The notes below the pieces were generated by a model. It made no database searches, had not been told where the DNA came from, and saw nothing but the letters and a program-made list of their open reading frames with translations. A stretch of DNA of 6,251 bases from Terriglobia bacterium (GTDB lineage: Bacteria > Acidobacteriota > Terriglobia > UBA7540). The position numbers were made by a program, and so were the translations under genes. The stretch spans positions 1 to 6,251 of the forward strand of contig JASHYZ010000148.1 of the NCBI GenBank assembly GCA_030042795.1. Reading direction: 5' to 3'. Shown here piece after piece: positions 1 through 5,644 of this stretch (positions within the stretch are counted from its first letter, which is position 1; every line of letters starts with the position of its first letter).

Positions 1-459
1 CTTCGAACCGGTTTGCGGCGCGATGCCCTTCCCTTGCCCATCCTAGCGCGGCCATCCCTGCCATTCAATAGCTGCCTCTGCTTTGGATTGGACCCGCGGA
101 TCGCGATTGAGCTCCGGATTAGCTGGCGGATACTTGGGCTTCCTATTCGTGGACCCCGAAACCGACAGTTGCACCACGGATGGGTTGGACATGCTCAGCG
201 GCGGCACTCCCAACGCTCCAAACTGGATGCGCTGCGAAATCTTAACAAGTATTTGATTCTTAAGCACATTCCAGCTTCGTTCGCACCTGGTTTTGGTTCC
301 ACCCCCCTTCCGAATCAGGCGGAGAATTTATGTGGCGAGTGGGAGAGAGACAATTGGGACTTTTGAGAAATTCCCACCTGCTTGTGTGAGACCGCCATCA
401 CGCGCAGAAATGACCGCAACTACTTCACCATGGCACCCACCGGTGCTAACATAAGGAGC
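1..459. other. Upstream region with no convincing gene
   Basis: I see no coding region here that resembles a known family. The open frames on both strands are short and lack a good ribosome binding site or recognisable motifs. Base composition is less G/C-rich than in the genes that follow. A small imperfect hairpin lies at 355-376 (TGGGA and TTT pairing with AAA and TCCCA, one mismatch, 4-base loop) but has no T-run after it, so it is not a convincing terminator. Weak promoter-like hexamers, TTCACC at 424-429 and TAACAT at 447-452 (17-base spacing, TG extension at 444-445), lie just before the TPR gene. They sit so close to its start that they would leave almost no leader. Confidence 0.5.
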
Positions 460-468
460 ATGTTGGTG
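453..468 (+). promoter_or_regulatory. Ribosome binding site deciding the TPR gene start
   Basis: AAGGAG at 453-458 is the only good Shine-Dalgarno sequence before the TPR gene. It is one base from ATG 460, four from TTG 463 and seven from GTG 466, all in frame. The spacing best fits GTG 466, which shortens the protein by two residues and leaves the signal peptide intact. In-frame starts further upstream (TTG 382, ATG 430) have no such site and would put a charged extension before the signal peptide. Confidence 0.6.
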
Positions 469-1863
469 TTCCGCTGGGCGGCGGCTTCTCTGCTGGTGAG
501 TGCGTTGTGGTGCGCGCCGGCGAGGGGTGCCGGATCCGATACGCCCGAGCACAGATTGCAGTCGGCTCTAGCTCACTACAACTCCGGCGCATATGCTGCA
601 GCTCAGCAGGAGCTGGAGTCTCTCGAGCGCGACGTCCCTCACACTTTCGACGCTCAGGAACTGCTGGGGTTGGTCTACTCGGCGGAGGGACAGGAGCAGA
701 AGGCCACCCCACGCTTCGAAGAGGCAGTGCGCCTGAAGCCGGACTCGGGACCTGCGCGCAACAATCTGGCTACGAATCTTGCCCGGCTGGGAAAAAACTC
801 GCTGGCCGAGGCGGAATTCAAGAGGGTGGTCGAACTGGAGCCGGCGAGCTACGACGCCAATCATAACTTAGGCGAGTTCTACATCGCCAAGGGTGACATT
901 CCCGTCGCCATTCCTTACCTGGAAAAAGCACAGAAGGCCAATCCCGCCGCCTACGATAACGGCTACGACCTCGCTCTAGCTTATGAGAAGACACGACACT
1001 GGCGCGAGGCCGAGGGTGAGATTCGGGAACTGCTGAATCTCAAGGACACGGCGGAGTTGCATAACCTGCTCGCGGACGTCGAAGAAGAATCAGGAAATTA
1101 CATCGGCGCTGCGAACGATTATGAGAAGGCTGCGCATGCGGACCCGAGCGAGTCGAACATCTTCGACTGGGGCGGCGAACTCCTGCTGCACCAAACGTGG
1201 GGACCTGCCATCCAAGTTTTTTCTGCCGGACTCCAGCGCTACCCGAAGTCTTCCCGGCTAGCGGTGGGACTCGGCCTCGCCTACTATCTGCAAGGCCGTT
1301 ACGACGATGCCGTGAAGTCGTTGGTGAAAGCGACGGACCTGGCCCCGACAGACCCGAACACGTACTATTTCTTGACCAAAGCCTATGACCAGTCGCCGAA
1401 CCAGGCCGACGAGGTCATCCAGTGCTTTCGGCGTTTTGCCGAACTTCGCCCCAATGATGGGCAGGCTGTTTTGGATTACGCGGTGAGCCTCTGGAAGGGG
1501 AAGCGCTCTGAAACGAGCTCGGCCTATCTTGACCAAATCGAGGTACTCCTGAAGAAGTCCATCGCGCTCGATCCTTCCTCCAGCCAGGCGCACCTGCAGC
1601 TCGGCAACCTTTACTCCCAGCGTAAAGAATACGGCCAGGCTGTGCCTGAGTATAAGGAGGCCATCAAGCTCTCTCCCGATCTCGCTGACGCGCACTTCCG
1701 GCTGGGACAGGCTTACGTTCATCTGGGGCAGAAGGATTTGGCGCAGAAGGAATTGCAAGTCCATCAGCAGATCTACGAGCGTCAGTTGGCAGAGACGGAC
1801 AAGCAGCGGGCGGAGTTGAAGCAGTTTGTCCTCTCAGCCAAGGCGGCTCCGGCCGCGCAGTGA
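460..1863 (+). CDS. Secreted tetratricopeptide-repeat (TPR) protein
   Basis: The protein has 467 residues from ATG 460, or 465 from GTG 466. Residues 1-24 form a Sec-type signal peptide: one Arg, a hydrophobic core (AAASLLVSAL) and a likely cut near ARG-A. Cys18 is preceded by Ala-Leu-Trp, which is not a lipobox, so a lipoprotein is unlikely. From about residue 31 to 442 there are some eleven 33-34-residue repeats with TPR features, clearest at 98-130 (LATNLARLGKNSLAEAEF), 266-298 (GLAYYLQGRYDDAVKSL) and 376-442. A charged Gln/Lys/Glu-rich helix and an Ala/Pro tail end the protein. TPR arrays are protein-binding scaffolds; no catalytic domain is visible, so the partner is unknown. The stop lies about 10 bases before ATG 1874 of the next gene, which suggests an operon with the exported phosphatase-like protein as a possible periplasmic partner. 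Family assignment is secure; the role is not. Confidence 0.9.
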   Translation: MLVFRWAAASLLVSALWCAPARGAGSDTPEHRLQSALAHYNSGAYAAAQQELESLERDVPHTFDAQELLGLVYSAEGQEQKATPRFEEAVRLKPDSGPARNNLATNLARLGKNSLAEAEFKRVVELEPASYDANHNLGEFYIAKGDIPVAIPYLEKAQKANPAAYDNGYDLALAYEKTRHWREAEGEIRELLNLKDTAELHNLLADVEEESGNYIGAANDYEKAAHADPSESNIFDWGGELLLHQTWGPAIQVFSAGLQRYPKSSRLAVGLGLAYYLQGRYDDAVKSLVKATDLAPTDPNTYYFLTKAYDQSPNQADEVIQCFRRFAELRPNDGQAVLDYAVSLWKGKRSETSSAYLDQIEVLLKKSIALDPSSSQAHLQLGNLYSQRKEYGQAVPEYKEAIKLSPDLADAHFRLGQAYVHLGQKDLAQKELQVHQQIYERQLAETDKQRAELKQFVLSAKAAPAAQ

Positions 1864-1869
1864 CCGCCG

Positions 1870-1898
1870 TTGCATGCGTCAGCCGCGGGTGATAGCAT
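1870..1898 (+). promoter_or_regulatory. Possible internal promoter with extended -10
   Basis: TTGCAT at 1870-1875 and TAGCAT at 1893-1898 are separated by 17 bases, and a TG sits one base before the -10 hexamer (1890-1891), as in extended -10 sigma-70-type promoters. Each hexamer is only a moderate match to consensus (3 of 6 and 4 of 6). If used, transcripts would begin near 1905, downstream of ATG 1874 and GTG 1889, and would express the phosphatase-like gene and its downstream neighbour without the TPR gene. Such matches also occur by chance. Confidence 0.3.
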
Positions 1899-3109
1899 CA
1901 TTCAACGCGGTTCGCCGGCCTGAAGGAAGGTGTCACATTCCCCGTCGCGTTCTCACAAAACGAGGCGCTGCCACTCCTCGCGAACTGGCGCAGGCGATTT
2001 CCTGGGAGCGGCGCGATTTTCTGCGCGCCGTCACCGGCGCGGGAGCGGCTACGGCGCTGTTTAGCCTCGCACCTTTGCGCGCTCTCGCGTCCCTTCGTAG
2101 CCGCAAGGTGCTGGTGGTGACCTTCGGTGGCGGCGCTCGCGACGAAGAAACATTCATGCCGGAGGGGCAGGAGAACATCCCCCACCTCCTCAACGAGCTC
2201 ATTCCCCGCTCCACATTCTTCACTCAAGTGGCCAACCGCGGCATTCTGGGCCACTATGTTGCCACCGCCAGCCTCGCGACGGGCGTCTATGAGACCTTCA
2301 ACAACTTTGCGGCGGTGCCCCCTGACCATCCCACGGTATTCGAGTATTTCCGGCGCGATCTGAAACGCCCTGCGACCGACACCTGGGTGGTGGCGCCCAG
2401 CAACGGCTTCAACCGCATCGGCGAGAGTGGCGAGCGATCGTATGGTCACGGGGCGGCCGTGATTCTGCCCAAACGCCTACTGACGGCGGCGCTCTCGTCA
2501 GGCCCAAGCGTGGAATATGAGCATCTGTTGCATGATAATTACGAGACACCGCTCTACACGCCGGAAATTAGCGGCAATGAAGTGGAACTTGATCACCTGG
2601 CTGATCTGCTCAAGTTGTCTGTCAGTGACTTCACCGCCCACGCTCGCAACCTCGCGAGCCCCGACGAGCTCTCGGTTTATGTAGCGAAGGAGCTGATGCA
2701 GCAGCTCGCGCCCAGCCTGCTCTGGATTACGCTTCACGATATGGACGTGGCACATGCGGGATGCTACTCGCTCTACGTCGAGGCCATCCAGCGCACGGAC
2801 CGTCTTTGCGCTGAGATCTGGAAAACCGTCGAGAGCAATCCTGAGTACGCGGGCAAGACCACCATGTTTATCCTGCCTGACTTCGGCCGCGACTCAGACT
2901 TTGACTCCGCCGGTAACGGATTCCAGCATCATCGCACCGGCGATGCGCTCTCGCGAACCACGTGGATGATGGTGATGGGACCGGGAATTCGCGAGAACGT
3001 GGTGGTGGACCGCGCGGTTCAGCCTCTGGATCTGGTACCCACCCTTGGTTCTCTGCTCGGCTTTTCCGCCCGATTTTCCCAGGGTCACTCCCTCCCGGAG
3101 GTGGCGTAG
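1874..3109 (+). CDS. Tat-exported alkaline phosphatase-like / DUF1501-like protein
   Basis: The protein has 411 residues from ATG 1874, numbered that way here. A twin-arginine signal ERRDFLRAVTG (Arg46-Arg47) and the hydrophobic segment that follows point to Tat export of a folded protein. The mature part has alkaline-phosphatase-superfamily landmarks: a beta strand RKVLVVTFGGG leading to ARDEE (88-92), HYVATASLATG (127-137, region of the usual Ser/Thr nucleophile), HDMDVAH (288-294, a likely metal site), DFGRD (336-340), and QHHRTGD followed by a GPGI strand (351-372). DFGR in place of the usual DHG, together with the Tat leader, resembles DUF1501 proteins more than true sulfatases. The substrate cannot be told: phosphate or sulfate ester hydrolysis is possible, and so is loss of activity. 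The start is uncertain. ATG 1874 and GTG 1889 lack a ribosome site and give a long leader, whereas AAGGAAGG at 1923-1930 precedes only an in-frame ATT (1937; 390 residues). The stop is 5 bases before the next gene. Confidence 0.75.
   Translation: MRQPRVIASFNAVRRPEGRCHIPRRVLTKRGAATPRELAQAISWERRDFLRAVTGAGAATALFSLAPLRALASLRSRKVLVVTFGGGARDEETFMPEGQENIPHLLNELIPRSTFFTQVANRGILGHYVATASLATGVYETFNNFAAVPPDHPTVFEYFRRDLKRPATDTWVVAPSNGFNRIGESGERSYGHGAAVILPKRLLTAALSSGPSVEYEHLLHDNYETPLYTPEISGNEVELDHLADLLKLSVSDFTAHARNLASPDELSVYVAKELMQQLAPSLLWITLHDMDVAHAGCYSLYVEAIQRTDRLCAEIWKTVESNPEYAGKTTMFILPDFGRDSDFDSAGNGFQHHRTGDALSRTTWMMVMGPGIRENVVVDRAVQPLDLVPTLGSLLGFSARFSQGHSLPEVA
1923..1939 (+). promoter_or_regulatory. 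Strong Shine-Dalgarno-like site before an in-frame ATT
   Basis: AAGGAAGG at 1923-1930 is the best ribosome binding sequence between the TPR stop and the twin-arginine motif. Six bases later, at 1937, there is an in-frame ATT. No in-frame ATG, GTG or TTG follows before the Arg-Arg pair. AUU initiation is rare but known (infC in E. coli). A start here would give a 24-residue region before Arg-Arg. The match may be coincidental. Confidence 0.35.
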
Positions 3110-3114
3110 TTGCC

Positions 3115-4326
3115 ATGCTGCCGAGCGAGCTCCAGGCCGGCCAGTTCAACGGCTACCCTCCGCAGGCGCAGAAACTTGTAATCGACCACCTCGCGTTGCT
3201 CCAGAAGTTACCGGCGGTCTTTGTGGCGCTGCTGCTGCGCGAAGTCATCGCTTATGACTGGAAATTCCCGGCCGAGCGCCAGGATCTTGACCGGCAACTC
3301 ATTTATCTGGCATCGCTATCGCCGGACCAACAGCGGACGGGTCTGGCCGGGTTCGAGCAAGTACGGCTATCGCCCGAGCTTGAGCGTTTTGACTGGGTCA
3401 AGTTTCCCGGGCAGTATTCGGAACTCCTCAGCAGCCATCTCTGGGCTACACACCAGATTGACAGTTTTCACACTGCGGCCCAAGAGTATATCGTCAAGGT
3501 CGATGCGGCTTCGCCGCCAGAACCCCTTCCGGCGCCGCGACTGGGCTTGGTGGTGATCGGGCAGGGTGTAACGGAGAGCACGTACCCGCTCTTCCGCAGG
3601 CTGCGCAAGCACGGTAGCTACTTTAGCCAGATAAGGCCCGAAGACGGTTTCGACAAACTTCTCAGCGCAGTGGCTGCGCGAGCCCGGGCGCACCCGGTGC
3701 CGTACGGGCACTGGTACATCGACGGCGGAGCGGAGCCGGCCACGCGCACGCCGGGTGTCACCCGGACGTCCTATGCGACGCTCGCGCCGGTGCGGGCCGC
3801 TTTGCTCAACAAGATGGAAAAGGCCATCGAGTCAGGCATTGGAGGCCCCGAGGCGCTGCGCACGATGCTATTTGCATTGCGCCCGGAAGAAATTGGACTG
3901 AACGCGGGTCCGGACGAAGCCGTGTTGAGCCACTTTCAGGTTAGCGTTCTAACGGAGGGCTCAGGAACACAGATTTTCAGCACCACCTTTGTGCAGTGGG
4001 CGGCGCGCGAAGCTTTGCGGCGTGCCCGACCGTTGACCCTGCTGGCGCGCTTTGCACCGCGGCAGCGGCAGCGACCCATGAATGAGCTGCTGTCCGGGAA
4101 GCAGCAAAATCCTGAGCTCGATCCCGCCGGCTCGCTGATTGATGCCGACATGGGCGCGTACTACACCTGGCTGAATCAGCAAAGGCTTTCAGGCGCGGAC
4201 CGGTCCGCATTCCTGGTCTGGTTTGAGGGTCATCGTGAGGCGCTAGCCATTGGACCCTCGCTGCCCCACGGCACCGAATCAAGCAGCCCCGTGGACTTGG
4301 GCGAATTGCTTGAGCAACTGGCGTAG
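3115..4326 (+). CDS. Conserved-looking protein of unknown function, 403 residues
   Basis: I do not recognise this family. The frame is open upstream to 2962, but that part lies inside the phosphatase-like gene and translates to low-complexity Gly/Arg sequence. ATG 3115 is chosen because it lies 5 bases after the previous stop, with GGAGG at 3097-3101 as a somewhat distant ribosome site (13 bases). The close spacing suggests translational coupling. There is no signal peptide or membrane segment, so it is probably cytoplasmic. Residues 1-130 look helical and charged (KLPAVFVALLLREVIAYDWKFP at 31-52 is distinctive). A Pro-rich linker (133-141) leads to a second part with a hydrophobic strand RLGLVVIGQG (142-151), and the motif LIDADMGAYYTWLNQQRL (341-358) precedes SAFLVWFEGHREALAIGP (364-381). 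Acidic and aromatic residues in that C-terminal block look like a functional site, which is inference. Its partner gene product is exported, so a role in the maturation or control of that protein is only a guess. Confidence 0.85.
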   Translation: MLPSELQAGQFNGYPPQAQKLVIDHLALLQKLPAVFVALLLREVIAYDWKFPAERQDLDRQLIYLASLSPDQQRTGLAGFEQVRLSPELERFDWVKFPGQYSELLSSHLWATHQIDSFHTAAQEYIVKVDAASPPEPLPAPRLGLVVIGQGVTESTYPLFRRLRKHGSYFSQIRPEDGFDKLLSAVAARARAHPVPYGHWYIDGGAEPATRTPGVTRTSYATLAPVRAALLNKMEKAIESGIGGPEALRTMLFALRPEEIGLNAGPDEAVLSHFQVSVLTEGSGTQIFSTTFVQWAAREALRRARPLTLLARFAPRQRQRPMNELLSGKQQNPELDPAGSLIDADMGAYYTWLNQQRLSGADRSAFLVWFEGHREALAIGPSLPHGTESSSPVDLGELLEQLA

Positions 4327-4336
4327 CCGGCTGGGG

Positions 4337-4414
4337 GAGCGAGGCGGCGTCTCAGATTTCAAGTAATCTCAATATCTCAAATCTGAAATTATCTGAAATC
4401 TCAATTCCTCGCTC
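4337..4414. repeat. 78-base nested palindromic intergenic element
   Basis: GAGCGAGG at 4337-4344 pairs perfectly with CCTCGCTC at 4407-4414. Inside this, AGATTTCA at 4354-4361 pairs perfectly with TGAAATCT at 4394-4401, and TCAGATTT at 4352-4359 could instead pair with AAATCTGA at 4379-4386. The A/T-rich interior carries ATCTGAAAT twice (4381-4389, 4391-4399) and TCTCAA three times (4367-4372 with offset, 4375-4380, 4399-4404). No T-run follows, so it is not a standard intrinsic terminator, but it lies just after the three-gene cluster and could end or stabilise its transcript. It may be a copy of a dispersed palindromic repeat family. Confidence 0.65.
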
Positions 4415-4439
4415 AGGAGACACTCCAGCAGCCCTCCGT

Positions 4440-4454
4440 GTGATACGCTATCAC
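4440..4454. promoter_or_regulatory. Palindromic candidate operator upstream of kdgK
   Basis: GTGATA-CGC-TATCAC has perfect 6-base arms around a 3-base centre and ends 53 bases before the kdgK start. Size and symmetry suit a dimeric repressor. KDG and uronate genes are often controlled by GntR-, LacI- or IclR-type regulators, but I cannot match this site to a known one. It contains TG-A-TACGCT (4441-4449), which has the form of an extended -10, so the palindrome may overlap the promoter; no clear -35 is seen. Confidence 0.45.
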
Positions 4455-4507
4455 CTCTTTGATTTGCACAATCGAACGTAAAGTGACCAACCCGTCAGGA
4501 GCCACTC

Positions 4508-5536
4508 ATGTGGGACGTCGTAACTTTTGGCGAAGCGATGATTCGCCTTTCGCCTCCGCATTTCCAGCGCATCGAGCAGGCCACCTCGCTGGATGTGAAC
4601 GTAGGTGGCGGTGAGCTGAACGTCGCGGCCGGCGTATGCCGATTGGGGCTTACCAGCACGTGGGTTTCTCGCTTGCCCAAGAATTCATTGGGGAGATTGG
4701 TAGAACACCGTGTGCGGCAGGCGGGCGTGGATGTTTCGCGCGTGGTATGGTCCGATGACGGGCGCCAGGGGATCTACTTCCTGGAGTTTGGCGCCGCGCC
4801 GCGCGCCAGTTCCGTGCTTTACGATCGCGCCAACACGGCGATCAGCGCCATAAAGCCGGGTGAGATCGACTGGAAAGAGGTTTTCAGCCAGGCGCGATGG
4901 TTCCACACCAGTGGCATCACCCCAGCTCTGAGCGATTCCGCCGCGGCCGTAACTCTGGAGGCGCTCAAGGCGGCCAAGGCGTCCGGCGTAACCGTGAGCT
5001 ATGACCTCAACTACAGGGGCAAATTGTGGAAACCCGACAAGGCCCAGGCCGTTCAGGAACCGATGATGGAGTTTGTGGATGTGCTGATCACCACTGAAGA
5101 GGACACGAACGTTGTCTTCAAGATTCGTGCCGGGGAGCACCCGCAGCACGACGGCTTTACCCAGGTGTCTGCTGACCCCTACCGGGAAATAGCTAAGCGG
5201 CTGCAAGAGAAATTCAAGTTCCGCGCGGTTGCGATTACTTTGCGCGAGAATCCACTGGTGTGGCGCAATACCTGGACTGCGATCGCTTATGCTGACGGCC
5301 AGTTTTTCGACGACGTGAAATACGAACTGGAGATTGTTGACCGCCTTGGCGGCGGCGACTCGTTCAGCGCCGGTTTCATTTACGGCTACTTGGCGAAGAA
5401 GTCGTGGGCTGACGCGGTCCGATATGGTACCGCCTTCAGCGCCCTCAAGCATACGATCCCGGGCGATTTCAACTGGAGCACGTTGGCGGAAGTCGAAAGC
5501 CTGCTAAAGGGCGCAAGTTTGAGGGTGGCGCGGTGA
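4508..5536 (+). CDS. kdgK: 2-keto-3-deoxygluconate kinase (PfkB family)
   Basis: Probably phosphorylates 2-keto-3-deoxygluconate with ATP to give KDPG in the cytoplasm, feeding the aldolase encoded next. At 342 residues it has a usual length for the family. The N-terminal strand DVVTFGEAMIRLSP (3-16) and GGGELNVAAGVCRLG (33-47) are the PfkB sugar-binding start. SYDLNYRGKLW (164-174) matches the Asp-x-Asn-Tyr-Arg...Leu-Trp motif typical of KDG kinases. TTEED (196-200) is in the place of the family's Asn-x-x-Glu-type motif. DRLGGGDSFSAGF (278-290) is the C-terminal signature, forming the anion hole, with Asp284 as the likely catalytic base; many PfkB kinases have GAGD here, and GGGD is a known variant in this subgroup. 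AGGAG at 4497-4501, six bases before ATG, supports the start. A palindrome at 4440-4454 may control it. Another sugar kinase specificity is possible, but the adjacent KDPG aldolase strongly favours KDG. Confidence 0.87.
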   Translation: MWDVVTFGEAMIRLSPPHFQRIEQATSLDVNVGGGELNVAAGVCRLGLTSTWVSRLPKNSLGRLVEHRVRQAGVDVSRVVWSDDGRQGIYFLEFGAAPRASSVLYDRANTAISAIKPGEIDWKEVFSQARWFHTSGITPALSDSAAAVTLEALKAAKASGVTVSYDLNYRGKLWKPDKAQAVQEPMMEFVDVLITTEEDTNVVFKIRAGEHPQHDGFTQVSADPYREIAKRLQEKFKFRAVAITLRENPLVWRNTWTAIAYADGQFFDDVKYELEIVDRLGGGDSFSAGFIYGYLAKKSWADAVRYGTAFSALKHTIPGDFNWSTLAEVESLLKGASLRVAR

Positions 5537-5553
5537 GAACTAAGGCTGTCAAA

Positions 5554-5621
5554 AGTTGAAAGTTCAAAGTCGAAAGTAAACCGGGCGCCGCCTTCTTACT
5601 TTCAACTTTCGACTTTCAACT
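5554..5621. repeat. Long hairpin of 7-base repeats between kdgK and eda
   Basis: The arms 5554-5579 and 5596-5621 are each 26 bases, and 23 of 26 positions are complementary, with one further G-T pair possible. The 16-base loop (5580-5595) is G/C-rich. The left arm is a run of heptamers GTTGAAA, GTTCAAA, GTCGAAA. The right arm, read on the other strand, is GTTGAAA, GTCGAAA, GTTGAAA. No T-run follows it. Located within the probable kdgK-eda operon, it may affect mRNA processing or the relative expression of the two genes, or it may be a mobile-type palindromic repeat. Confidence 0.8.
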
Positions 5622-5644
5622 GCTCAAGCACAGCGGAGAAGTAC

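Noticed and set aside
13..366. Forward open frame of 117 codons before the TPR gene
   Set aside because: No ribosome site, no recognisable motif and an unnatural Arg/Pro/His-rich composition; it is best seen as chance.
1258..1764. 168-codon reverse-strand open frame opposite the TPR gene
   Set aside because: Leu/Arg/Val-rich shadow of the repeat-containing TPR gene; its apparent regularity is explained by the TPR repeats.
1898..2449. 183-codon reverse-strand open frame opposite the phosphatase-like gene
   Set aside because: Arg/Ala/Gly-rich shadow of the Tat-signal gene on the other strand, without motifs.
2962..3114. Upstream extension of the 403-residue protein
   Set aside because: It overlaps conserved motifs of the phosphatase-like gene, is Gly/Arg/Pro-rich and has no ribosome site. 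ATG 3115 fits operon spacing.
4439..4455. CRP-like site (TGTGA ... TCACC) before kdgK
   Set aside because: The half sites are 7 bases apart, not the 6 of the CRP consensus, and the second half is imperfect. The tighter 15-base palindrome describes the symmetry better.
4685..5452. 255-codon reverse-strand open frame opposite kdgK
   Set aside because: It lies entirely within a well-supported kinase gene, and long antisense frames are common in G/C-rich coding DNA. No family motifs are seen.
5554..5621. Hairpin as an intrinsic terminator or a CRISPR repeat
   Set aside because: There is no T-run after the stem and there are no spacers between the short repeats.
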